Shown piece after piece: positions 1-10,400 of a DNA stretch of 64,000 bases. Location: assembly GCA_026826555.1 (NCBI GenBank), contig JAKSZT010053917.1, positions 268,987-332,986 on the forward strand, read 5' to 3'. Position numbers and translations under genes: made by a program. Source of the stretch: Tolypeutes matacus. Taxonomy: Eukaryota > Chordata > Mammalia > Cingulata > Chlamyphoridae. The stretch's first letter is position 1; each line of letters begins with the position of its first letter. The notes under the pieces were generated by a model that worked only from the letters and a program-made list of their open reading frames with translations, was not told where the DNA came from and made no database searches.

Positions 1-1508
1 ATGGCATTTTACCTCAGTGATATTCCTACCAAAAGTATAAAATTAAGATAAAAATAAAATAAAATAACCTCAGTGTAATCAAAAGAAACAAATATCAGAC
101 AAATAATAATTGAGGAGAATCCTATATGAGACCTGACCAGTTCTCTGCATAACTGTGAAGGTCATCGAAAGCAGGGAAAGTCTGAGCAATTGCCACAGAC
201 CACAAGATCCTCAACAAGATGTGAAGACAAAATGTAATGTGGTCTCTGGGATGGGATCCTGTAATAGGGAAAAAATGAAGGAATTATGAATAAAATATTG
301 ATTTTAGTGCATTATATCAAAACAATACTGGTTCAATAATCATCCAAATGTAAAATACTAATGAAATATTTTTAAAATATGGAAAATCTTGAGGGAGGCT
401 GGGAACATTAGAACTCTATGTTCCATGGGTTCAGTTATTTTCTAAATCTAGAACTGTTCCAAAAAATGCTATTCTTTTAAAAATTAACTAGATCTAGTCT
501 TGTTTACATTCATCTTCATACCAACATGGTTGTAAAGTATATTTAATGTCTGAAGAGTCCATGAAGGCAAAAGTGTCTAGGAACCGCAACAAAAACCACC
601 CTGGATGCTTTGGAATGGAACCTAACATTATTATAAAGCAATCTCAAAAGTACTAGGCTGAGCACAACAATAAAATAAATATATTGCATTACTCCACTTA
701 TAAATTACAGATAATGCAATCAAACCATACTAACAGAAAGAAGATCAGTGGATGCCTGGGGAGAATGGGAAGGAGGGTTTACAAAGGGGAATTGGGAAAA
801 ACTAGGGGGCTGGTGGATAGGTTCACTGTCTTGATTGGGGTGACATGTTCAAGGTTGTATAGATAGGTCAAAACATATCCATTTGTACCCTTTAAAAACA
901 GCCGGATTACTATATGTATGTTAATTTTATCTCAATAGAGTTACTAATTTACAAAATAATAGGCTGCAACAAAAAGAATAAGGACACATATGGAGTACTA
1001 ATCAGAAGATGACATATGTCTGGAGACTCTGGGAAACTCCTGGAATCAGGGAAAGGACAGATGAAGAATTCACCGCATTCCTTATTTTTAAACTGTGGGT
1101 CTGAGTTGACCACAGCTGGACCCTGCCATGTCCAGACCTTAAACTTCAATACAAAGAGAATTCTGAGTTCTCTAAAAAAAGAGGGAGAATGCTGTTCTCT
1201 TTCCTTTGAGATGTTTTGTCCAGGAATGTGCTACTCTGAGTGATTTTGAGAACAAGGAGGAGGAGGAGACTTCAGTCCCTAGGAGGTGCCGTGGATGAGC
1301 GGGGGCCCAAGGAAGCAGCAGTAAAAGGATAAGCAGAGGCCAAGGCAGGGCCTGAGCAGGCAGCAGTGGGGCATCCATGCTCCAGGCAGATGAGATGGGC
1401 ATTCTTGTCTCACTTCCAAATGGGCCTGGGGCCCTGTGGGAGCATCGCAGCTCTCATCGTTGGACTGGCAGTGAGAAACAGCGTCATCCTCATCCTGGAG
1501 CCCAGTGA
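1..1508. repeat. Copy A of a tandemly duplicated IGLV-bearing block
   Basis: Positions 1-1508 match about 4191-5735 in the same orientation. Both begin 'atggcattttacctcagtg' and run in parallel through an old L1 3' UTR-like stretch (to about 950) and then through lambda V downstream flank to 1508, where the match stops inside the V relic. Copy B is slightly longer, partly because of a poly-A run at 4780-4805. The window edge cuts copy A on the left, so the true unit may be larger. The period is about 4.2 kb, consistent with the tandem growth usual in immunoglobulin V clusters. Confidence 0.85.
1409..1508 (-). pseudogene. IGLV relic A: 3' end of a lambda V segment only
   Basis: On the minus strand this reads the end of framework 3 and CDR3, in the pattern ITGLQDEDDAVSHC then QSNDES. 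It aligns with the corresponding part of relic B at 5655-5735. The Tyr before the CDR3 Cys is replaced (Ser-His-Cys in place of Tyr-Tyr-Cys). A heptamer-like CACAGGG follows on the minus strand (plus 1422-1428). Everything 5' of framework 3 is missing: at 1508 the sequence switches to an L1 fragment. It cannot encode a V domain. It is identified from IGLV family patterns and the parallel with copy B. Confidence 0.8.
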
Positions 1509-1509
1509 T

Positions 1510-1925
1510 GGAATGCTACCACCAGGTCTTGAAGAGATTTTCCTATATTTCTTGTGGGAGCTTTATGGTTCTAACGTTTATATTTATGTCTTTGATCCAT
1601 TTTAAGTTAATTTTTATATAAGATGTGAGATGGGGTCCTCTTTCTTTCTTTTGGCTTTGGATATCCAGTTCTTCCAGCATCTACCCTTCCCATTCTATCA
1701 AGGGTGCTAATTGTTAATAAGTTGACTGTTCACATCAATGTCCATAAATGAGACTCTTACACTTTTCAAATATGCTACCATTCTTGTTGGGTTGTTTGCC
1801 ATCCTTTGCTGGAATCAGAGAACATCTTTGGGTCACATGCTCTTTATTTAAGTCTTAGGAAAAGTTTGTTGCATGTTTGGCAGAACTCTCTCATGATGTC
1901 TTCTGGCTTGGACTTTTGATTGAAG
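1510..1925 (-). mobile_element. L1 fragment (ORF2 region), antisense
   Basis: The plus strand carries familiar reverse-complemented L1 ORF2 phrases, such as 'gatccattttaagttaat' and 'gatatccagttcttccagc'. The fragment starts exactly where IGLV relic A breaks off, so an insertion or a deletion ending in it removed the rest of that V segment. No open frame of useful length remains. Confidence 0.7.
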
Positions 1926-1933
1926 ATGATATT

Positions 1934-2434
1934 TGTGGCAGTTTGATGTAATTATGAATTCCAAAAATATAATTGAATCATGCTTGTAAACTGATCTGTT
2001 AATCTGGGCATGATTAGGTTAGGATTAGGGTGTTGAGCCCCACCCCTTGGTGGGTGGGAAATTGAATATAAAAGGCAAGGCAAAGGAAAGTTGAAGCAGT
2101 CTTTTGAGAAGCAGTTTTGATGTTGGAAAGAAGGCCCTAGGAGAAGAGAAGCAAGCCATTCGCCTGATCGTCTACAGCTGACCTTGTGGAGGAAACAGGA
2201 GCTAAGCCCGGAGAGAAACACAGCCCCGGGGAAGAGAGGAACACCAGAAGCCTGAACCCTGGCAAACGCCGGCAACTGTCTTGCTCTAACACGTGGCAAT
2301 GGACTGTGGTGAGAGAAGAAGCTTAACGCTTTATGGCTTGGTCTCTGTGGACTTCTACCCCAAATAAATACCCTTTATAAAGAACAACCCATTTTTGGTA
2401 TTTCACATTAGCACCCCTTTGGCTGACTAATACA
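1934..2434 (+). mobile_element. Solo LTR, copy 1, with 5-bp target duplication ATATT
   Basis: The 501-base element starts TGTGGCAG and ends CTAATACA (TG...CA termini). It is flanked by ATATT at 1929-1933 and 2435-2439. It contains a poly-A signal context 'ccccaaataaatacc' near 2365. A second copy lies at 42463-43063. Terminal TG/CA, the 5-bp duplication and the single poly-A signal fit a solo LTR of an endogenous retrovirus. No internal viral genes are present beside it. Confidence 0.8.
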
Positions 2435-2694
2435 ATATTGTTCACTGATTATGACATATATACAGAGCTTTTGTAACTCAGATACTGAACACCATGGATG
2501 GCAAAGTCAACACAACATGTCTACAAGCCGGAATCCTGGAACTAGGAAGAGAATGTGGCAGGAATAATGGGATGACTAACAAATGCTGCACAAATGCCAG
2601 GAGTAAAGACAGTGCAAACATGTCCCACGATCCTTTCCCTCTCCCCCAGTGGAAATGCCGTTGTTTGTGGAGGATGACACATAGACCACTTTTT

Positions 2695-3285
2695 AAAAAT
2701 ATATTTTTTGTATTTTCCTAAAGATACTTAGATTACATAATATGTTACATAAAAAAAACATAAGGGATTCCCATATGCCCTACTCCCCACACCTCCCACA
2801 TTTCCCCACATTAACAACTTCTTTCATTAGTGTGGCACATTCATTGCAATTGATGAACACATTTTGGAGCATTGCCACTAAGCATGGATTATAGTTTACA
2901 TTGTAGTTTACACTCTATCCCACTCAATGCTGCAGGTTATGGCAAGATATATAATGGCTTGTATCTGTCATTGCAATGTCATTCAGGACAATTCCAAGTC
3001 CCAAAAGTGCCCCCATATTACAACTCTTTTTCCCTCTCCCTGCAACTCCAGTGGCCACTGTGTCCACATTAATGATATAATTTCTTCCATTGCTAGAATA
3101 CCAATAAGTCTAGTGTAGAATACCAGTAATTCCACTCTAGTCCATATTTTATTCCCCAGTCCTGAGGATTCTGGGATGGAGATGCCCACTCCACCTCTAA
3201 TTGAGAGGAGGCTTCATCCCATATGGCTGATGGATGGGACTCCCTTGCTTGCAGTTGTAGACTCTCTCAGTTCCTTGGTATGGTG
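2695..3285 (-). mobile_element. L1 3'-end fragment (3' UTR), antisense
   Basis: This matches, in reverse complement, the element at about 46920-47470: shared phrases include 'gctgatggatgggactccc' against 'gagtcccatccatcagctg', and 'cccacacctcccaca'. On its own strand it ends in an A-rich tail after a G-rich 'gggaggtgtggggag' motif. A third partial copy is at 53760-53990. The layout (long 3' UTR, A-rich tail, variable 5' truncation) fits a lineage-specific L1 family. Confidence 0.65.
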
Positions 3286-3840
3286 GGTGCATGGACCACT
3301 TTTGAGAGATCCCATGCTGCTTGCTAAGACCTCATTGTTAGAAGGTAGCCCTTCATGCAAATTCATTCCTGCTGTGGAATTCTCTGTATATCCCTTGACA
3401 TCAAGACTAGGCAAGGACTCCATGAGGGGTGGAGAATGAAGTAAACATCAAGAGCATTTCTTAGAGCAGAGTTCTCATTTCCCCTGGGGGGATGGCGTGG
3501 CTGCAGGTGCAGGAAATTCACACTTCAGTGAGGACACTGCTTGCACAACTGTGCAAGAGCCAGTATAGTATTTTCCTATTTTCCCAGCTGGCCTAGGATA
3601 GAACCATCTGTGCTCTCAGGACTAGTCCAAAAGTGCTCCCTACAGGCCTGGGTGTCTGGGTTCTCCTGCTCTTATGACACTCCCTAGCACTCTGAAAAGA
3701 CATCCAGATTTTGGCTCATGGGTCTGTCTGATGGCAGCACTGAGGGCAGGAGGATGGGTAGGTTCCTTCTATGGGGCATGTGAAAGGGACACAGATACCA
3801 GCTTCAAGAATTCTCAGTGGCCAAAGCTGGGATAATCAAA
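3286..3840. other. Intergenic, no gene seen
   Basis: This stretch lies between the L1 3' end and the next L1 3' UTR. I see no splice-bounded coding segment, no V-gene motif and no recognised repeat. It may be unique flank belonging to the duplicated IGLV unit. Confidence 0.4.
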
Positions 3841-3844
3841 GCAT

Positions 3845-4640
3845 AAAATAAATCAGTGAAGTAGTATCATAATAAAAAACAAACTATAAAATAAATACCC
3901 ATAAGCCCATACTAACTAAATATATACAGAGAATAGACAAATCTCCTGTCTAGAAGAATTTTAAGTAATTCATGTAGATAACCTGCCTTGAAAGAGTGGA
4001 GCATGAATCCCCACTCTTTAAGCGTGGCCTCTGCCTAGTGACTTTCCTCCAAAGATTAAAATATGGATGGGTTAAAGATAGAGGAAATTACAGTGGAATC
4101 CCTGGGAAAGCACACCTTTGCAGATGATTAAGGTCAACACAGTCTTAAACCTTGGTGATTGTATGGACTCTAGATAGGAAATAATGAAAATGGCATTTTA
4201 CCTCAGTGGTATTCCTACAAAAATAAAATAAAATAATTCCAGTGCAATCTAAAGAAAAACATATCATGCAAATACCAATTAATGGGAATCCTACATGAGA
4301 CCAGATCAGTTCTCAGCAAAACTGTGAAGGTCCTCGAAAACAAGGAAAGTCTGAGCAATTGTCACAGCCAACAAGATCCTAAATGAGACGTGGAGATGAA
4401 ATGTAATGTGGTCTCTGGGATGGGATCCTGGAATAGGGAAAAATGAAGGAAATATAAACAAAATATTTACTTTAGTTCATTATAACACGATAATATTGGT
4501 TCAATAACCATAACAAATGTAAAATACTAATAAAATATTTTTAAAATATGCAAACTCTGGGATGAGAGTGGATATATGGGTACTCTATATTCTATCTGCT
4601 TAATTATTCCACAAATCTAAAACTGTTCCAAAAAAAATAA
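3845..4640 (+). mobile_element. Old L1 3' UTR (L1MA/L1MB-like)
   Basis: Phrases typical of mammalian L1M 3' UTRs run in order: 'gagtggagcatgaatcccc', 'tcagttctcagcaaaactg', 'tgtaatgtggtctctggga', and 'aaactgttccaaaaaa' near the end. The same element opens the window in copy A (1-470), so it was present before the tandem duplication. Confidence 0.7.
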
Positions 4641-4777
4641 ATAGATGCTATTACTCCTTCTTAAAATGAACAGAATCTCTCCTGGCTTATATTCATCTTC
4701 ATACCAACATGGTTGTAAAATATATTTCATGTCTGAAGGGTCCATGAAGGTAAAAGTGCCTAGGGCCTAAGAAAACC

Positions 4778-4808
<31 letters not shown>

Positions 4809-5735
4809 CCTGGATACTTTGGAATGGAGCCCAAAAATATTATGAAGCAATCTCAGAAGAATTGGGATGTGTGCAGAAAGTCCAACAACAGCAAAAACAT
4901 AAATATACTGCATGATCCTATTTATAAATTATAGATAATGCAAACCAAACAGTAGTAACAGAAAGATGATCAGTGGATGCCCGGGGAGAATGGGAAGGAG
5001 GGTTTGCAAAGGGGCAATGGGGAAAACTTGGGGGCAGGTGGGCAGGTTCACTGTCTTGATTGGGGTGATGTTTTCAAGGGTGTGTAGATATGTCAAAACA
5101 TATCCATTTGTACACTTTAAAAACAGCCAGATTATTATTTTTATGTTAATTTTATCTCCATAAAGAGAGATACTAATTTTAAAAATGAGAAGTTGGAACA
5201 AAAAGAATAAGGACACATACAGAGTCCTAATCAGAGGAAGTCTAGAGACTCTGGGAAACACCAAGAAATAGGGAAAGGACAGATGGAAAGTGACCGAATT
5301 CCTTATTAAACTGCAGGTCTGAGTTGACCTCAGCTGAACTCTGCCATCTCCAGACCTTAACGTCAATACAAAGAGATTCTGAGTTCTGTGATAAAGATGA
5401 GGAGTGAGGTTCTCTTTCCTTTGAGATGCTTTGTCTAGGAATGTGCTACTGTGAGTGAAGTTGAGGACAAGGGAGAGGAGGAGACTTCAATTCCCATGAT
5501 GTGCTGTGGACTAGCCTGGGCCCAAGGAAGCAGCAGCCGAAGGATAAGCAGGAACCAAGGCAGGGCCTGAGCAGGCAGCTCCGGGGGCATCCACCCTCCT
5601 GGCAGGTAAGAGGGGATTTCTTGTTTCACTTCCCCATGGGCCTCAGGCATTGCGGGAGCACCGAGGCTCTCATCATAGGCCTGACAGTGATAAACAGCCT
5701 TGTCCTCAGCCTGGAGCCCAGTGATGGTCAGGGAG
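4191..5735. repeat. Copy B of the tandem IGLV-bearing block
   Basis: This is the direct repeat of 1-1508. Copy B continues beyond the matched part into the complete V segment up to 6111, which copy A lacks. An internal poly-A run at about 4780-4805 is specific to this copy. Confidence 0.85.
5616..5654 (-). promoter_or_regulatory. Degenerate V(D)J recombination signal, 23-bp spacer
   Basis: On the minus strand, directly after the V exon, the heptamer position reads CGCAATG (consensus CACAGTG), then come exactly 23 bases, then the nonamer position reads ACAAGAAAT (consensus ACAAAAACC). The 23-bp spacer is the class used by lambda V genes. Two heptamer changes, one at the second base of the critical CAC, predict poor or no recombination. 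Confidence 0.8.
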
Positions 5736-6111
5736 GCTGAGTTGCCAGACTTGGAGCCTAAGAAATGATCGGGGACCCCCAAAGGTTGATTGCTGTTACC
5801 ATAGATGAGGATTCTGGGGGCCGTTCATGGGAGCTGTTGGTCCCAGTGCACAGAATAGCCTTCCCCAATGGTGGTGCTGCTTCCAGAGCAGGAGATGGTG
5901 ACCCTCTGGCCCAGACCCCAGACATCGAGGGCAGCTGGGTCAGCACTGACTGGGCCCAGGATCCTGGAAATGCAGGAGATACATAGAAGGTGATTCTGGG
6001 TTCAAGAGGCAAGAGGAGAAAGCAGGGCCCCCACTGGCCCTCCCCGTGGCCCCACATCCGGTGACCTGTGCAGTGAGCCAGGAGGGTGAGGAGGAAATCA
6101 AAGAGGGCCAT
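5655..6111 (-). pseudogene. IGLV relic B: lambda V segment with frameshift and stop
   Basis: The leader exon is 6066-6111: the signal peptide starts MALFDFLLTLLAHC, and a GT donor follows. The intron is 5964-6065. The V exon is 5655-5963 and begins SWAQSVLTQ, as in lambda V genes. A one-base loss around 5908-5913 (GGGCCAG where GGGGCCAG is expected) shifts the frame just before the conserved VTISC. Further on, the usual Gly in the LPGTAP motif of framework 2 is a TGA stop (5825-5827) and the Tyr after its Trp is Asp. Framework 3 ([18 protein letters not shown]) and the CDR3 Cys are otherwise well preserved. Two disablements plus the weak recombination signal make it a pseudogene, closest in pattern to IGLV1-type genes. 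Confidence 0.85.
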
Positions 6112-6210
6112 GGTGGAGATTTTCCCTGAGTCCTGTATTTCAGGGCTCCACAGATGAGATGGATCTTCCTCAAAATCTCTCCCATCCCATCCTCATAGGA
6201 GGGTCCATTC

Positions 6211-6218
6211 ATGCAAAT
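6211..6218 (-). promoter_or_regulatory. Immunoglobulin V promoter octamer
   Basis: Plus strand ATGCAAAT, read on the minus strand as ATTTGCAT, is the light-chain octamer bound by Oct-1/Oct-2. It sits 100 bases upstream of the leader ATG (6111) of IGLV relic B, the normal spacing, so the promoter is better preserved than the coding frame. Confidence 0.8.
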
Positions 6219-7230
6219 GAGGTCCCCCATACAGGGCCTTGGGTCAAGTCCATAAGACTGAAGAGAGGAGTGGGGGGTGCAGGGGGTGGTGGGAAAGACT
6301 GTGAAGGCAGAGAGTGGTGCTCCCAGGTGTGAATCAAGGGACAGTTTCATGAGAGTCCATGATTAATAAATGCCATGAAGATTTGGAGGAAGGCATTAGA
6401 ATAGAAAGTTAGATGGAAAGGAAGAATTTTCAAGATGTTTAGGAGAGAGAATCAATGTGGCTCATTATAGATTGGAACTCTGGGTCAGGTAGAGAGAAGA
6501 GGTCAATGTAAACTTGAGGATGCTCATTTTGTAGGGCACTTGGGTGTTCCTGCTCTAATTTCTCTTATGGACATCAGGTAGAAGCTGTGCAGGCATCAGT
6601 GGTAAAGATTTGCATTTCTCTTTTGAAAAAGTAGGTAACAGAAATTTAACTAGGTGGAGATGCAGAAGTTAAGCACCGAGAGGGTCTGGACTTCCCATGA
6701 GCTGCTGCACTGCATTAGCGGTGAGATGTGTAGTCACAAAAGGGGGACAATGAACATGTGAGGAGTCAAAGGACTAGAATGGACACCCGGGCACCTCCAC
6801 TCCCTGTGGGGGAAGTAGGAGAGGCACAACATCCCATTTGTAATTCGAGAAAATTTGTTTATTTATTCAAGGTTTAATGCAATTATTTGTGGAAAAAAAT
6901 TTTGACTAAGCACCTACTGTTTTCTGGCCTCTTTCACCTCTGAGCTTCTCTCCTCTTTGTTCCCCTTCATTTCTCCCTGATCTTCACTTGATCTGGTCAA
7001 AATCTTTTTAAAGACCCTGTCTTTCCATTCAGTGAAGCCTTAACCTCTGATTCTCACCCCATTTCTGGCCTCTTCCCCCTCATCCTCACAATCCACTTAG
7101 GCCAAGACTGAACACTGGAGGACCAGGATGACAGAGCTTGACTTGGAGGAAAGGTTCAAAGGTCCCCACAAGCAGGAGCAAGCTCTGATATTGCGACCCA
7201 CGTGCCAGAGGCTGATCATTAACCCATAGC
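6219..7230. other. Intergenic between IGLV relic B and SLC5A4
   Basis: I see no coding exon, SINE or clear transposon here. The two genes are head to head: the V leader ATG and the SLC5A4 ATG are 1,170 bases apart. The SLC5A4 promoter must lie within or close to this stretch. Confidence 0.5.
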
Positions 7231-7240
7231 ATACATAAAG
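7231..7240 (+). promoter_or_regulatory. Possible TATA-like element of SLC5A4
   Basis: ATACATAAAG lies about 45 bases upstream of the chosen start codon. It is a weak TATA-like string, and the distance would leave a very short 5' UTR. It may be chance. Confidence 0.2.
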
Positions 7241-7281
7241 AAGAGGCCAGCCATGGCATGGGGACGGCACTGCCTACAGCC

Positions 7282-7416
7282 ATGGCCAGCACGTTAAGTC
7301 CCAGCACCACGGCCAGGACCCAGGAGATACCTGTGTTGTCAGAGCGCATCCAAAATGCTGCTGACATCTCTGTCGTTGTCATCTATTTTGTGGTGGTCAT
7401 GGCTGTTGGACTCTGG
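7282..7416 (+). CDS. SLC5A4: SLC5A4 exon 1 (residues 1-45)
   Basis: It encodes the N terminus and the first helix ([17 protein letters not shown]). The ATG at 7282 has a good context (gccATGG) and matches where SLC5A4 proteins begin. An in-frame ATG at 7258 would add eight residues (MGTALPTA) and is less likely. The donor is GTATGT. Confidence 0.93.
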
Positions 7417-10400
7417 GTATGTGGGAGCTCAAGTGGGGGCTCTCAGGGTGGGCACAAGGTATGGGGGGAAGGCTTCTTTGAGAGGGAGAGGGGAGGTATG
7501 ACAAAGCTGAGAAAATGTGACAGCTTCCACAAATTTCATTATATTTCTATCAGAGTCGTTGTGTGTGTGTGTGTGTGTGACATACATAATGCTTACACTG
7601 AGCTGTATGAGTTAATTTATTCTCCTAACAATTTCATTGTTGAAAACAGAGCCAACACGGAAAGCTTCAAACTCATTCTGTTCAGCATCTCCAGCATTTG
7701 TCATGAATGAATAAATGATTTATTTTTATTTTCTCCTTTGTTTTACTTTCCTTCATTATTTGCTCACTTTCTAACTTAGTGAGGTGGATGCTTAATCCAT
7801 TTACTTTCCTTCCTTCTTTTCAGATAATGAGTTTAAGGACAAAAATTTTTCTTCCAAGCTGTTGTAGCAGTGCTTCACAATGTTTGATTAAATGAAAGCA
7901 AACAGAGAAATTGAGAAATATGATTTCTCAAGTTCCTTGCAGCTCAGGGTTTTTATGAAACTATGATTTTTGAAGTCCTTTGAATATTAATGCTATATCA
8001 AAGATTCCAGGAAAATGTGTCTCTCTTTAGGAATACTGAAAAAGTCACTTCTGTCAGCACCCTGTGCATGTGGGGCATCCTGGGTGCATCTGCTATAATT
8101 TGAGCTTCTCATGTCTTCTCTTCTGCTCAGGCCATGCTGAGGACCAACCGAGGCACGGTTGGAGGCTTCTTCCTGGCTGGTCGAGATGTGACCTGGTTTC
8201 CGGTGAGTGAGTCCAAGTTTTCTAGGACTAAATTTCCTGTGTGTGTTTAAGTATGAATAAAGGAAACATTGGGAATGATCATAATTACCGATGTGCACTG
8301 CTTTCCTACTTGCTGGCCTCACTTCTCCTAACTCCCGGACCCCAGGGCTCTGCTCTATAGTTTTGGTAAATTATACTTATCAGCAATTATCACAGTAAGT
8401 TTCACCTGGCATTTAAAGACCCCCAATTCAGCTCTACCTCATATTCTTTTTCCCCATTCCTCATCAAGGATCTTGTGCTTTGGCTTCATTCAATGTACCC
8501 AGCACATTCCTTCTTTGTTCCCAATCCTGAGCTAATGATGTCCCTCTTGTTCGGGTTAGCCTCCCCTCTCTACTTTCCTCCCTTGACACCCTGCTCAAGC
8601 CCTTCTTCATCTGAGAAGCTTCTCCACTCACTCCAGCCCTCACCTGCACATTTAGTCCTTATATTCTGTGGATATCACTGGGAACAGATTGCATGTTCCC
8701 CTGTGGTATTTCTAATGGTGATGCCTCTTTGGCTCTTGCCCAGTTGGTATTTTCCTTGCTGAGTTTTGATATCTGGCCTCCTCCTTGCCTCACCATTGTA
8801 GCAGAGGGTGGGTCTTCTCCTCTGGACCTGTACAGTACCAGACGGTTGGCTGCACAGTGGGTGCTCAGTAAGTGCTTCATTCACACAGCTACTGACTCGT
8901 ATAGTATGAAGGGAGTAGATTTTGGGAAATCAACTGGCCAGGGTAATTTAAGAGGACAACCAACTGCAAGCTTGAAATGAATTTTTATTGGGATGTCCAA
9001 TCAGACATGGCCTTCTTACAATGGTTTTTGTGAAACATTCATGGTTTAACCAGTCTCATGCCTACAAATCACCTTGACCCCATCCCCTGGCCCCAGATGT
9101 CTGACTAGAAAAGACTATTTTACAGAGGGCTGGAGCAGAAAGCAGTGTGCTTGAGGAGTGGGCCCACAAGGGTTCCACATCCCAGTTCTGTTCTCTTAGG
9201 AACTATGCTCATCTGTGCCTACTCAAAACTGCTCTCTTGATCTTTGAGACTTAAGACCAGTAGGAAATGTGATGGAAAGGGATGTGGATGACAAAAGGGT
9301 CCAAAGGTTGGGAAATGGAAAGAACGTCCTTGTTCCTTGGGTTTTGGGTCTTTGAAGCTGTTTAAAGGGCCAGAACCTGATAAGGAGGTCTGGTAGTTCT
9401 TGGCCAAGAACAGACTCAACTCAGAGAAAGAAGGTAGATGGACCAATGTTCCTCTAAGGCAGAGATCAGCAAGCTTTTTCTGTAAAAGGCCTGATTGTAT
9501 GTGTTTTAGACTTTGTGGGCCATAAGGTTTCTGTCACAACCACCCTACTCTACTGTCACAGCACAAAAGTCACCTTTGACAATAATGTAAACCGACAGGT
9601 GTGCTGTGTTCCAATACAACTTTATTTATGAACTCTGAAATTTGAATTTCATATAATGTTCACATTTCACAAAATATCATTCTTCCTTTGATTTTTTCCA
9701 ACCATTCAAAAAGGTGGAAAACATTCTAAGTTATGGACCATACCAAAATAGGCAATGGGCCAGATTTAGGCCACAGACTGTAGTTTGGTAATTCCTACTT
9801 TAAGGAGTAGTGATTGAAACAAACATCTCAACATTTCCATTTTCAAGAAGTCTGATATTGGGCTTTCAGCTCTGATCCTAGTCTGTTCTTTTGGGTTCCA
9901 GATGGGCGCCTCTCTCTTTGCCAGTGACATTGGCAGTGGCCACTTTGTGGGGTTGGCTGGGACAGGAGCAGCTTCCGGCATTGCCATTGCAGCATTTGAA
10001 TGGAATGTAAGTGACATCGCTTTTCCTTTAAATCACCCCCATATCCAAATATGTTTTCCTGGGAGACCATATAGTATAAACTCCTCTTTGGTCTGATTTC
10101 TAAATTTACCTTCCCCTACTCCACTCCTTGTTTGACCTTCAGGGCCTTCCCCAGGTGTCCCCATTCATCCTGGACTTTTCTAGTCATATTATTCCTCACC
10201 TATGAGTGTTTACTTGAGGAGTTATTCCCACCAGGAATGCCATTTCTAACCAGTTCAAGCCCTCTTTCACTTGACTTCCTTAGCCATTTTAGCTCTCAAT
10301 TCTATCTCTCCTTCCTGAGCCATCACACTTGGTGTCCAGATCTGAACTAGGCACATAGAATTTTAAAATGAAAAATCCATGGTCCCTTCTTTTGAGGGAG

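Noticed and set aside
1952..2299. 115-residue minus-strand frame
   Set aside because: It lies wholly inside the solo LTR, antisense to its poly-A signal. A similar frame appears in the second LTR copy, so it is a property of the repeat.
7258..7281. Upstream in-frame ATG for SLC5A4 (eight extra residues)
   Set aside because: Family members start at the MAST position, and the 7282 ATG has the better context. Not excluded without 5' RNA data.
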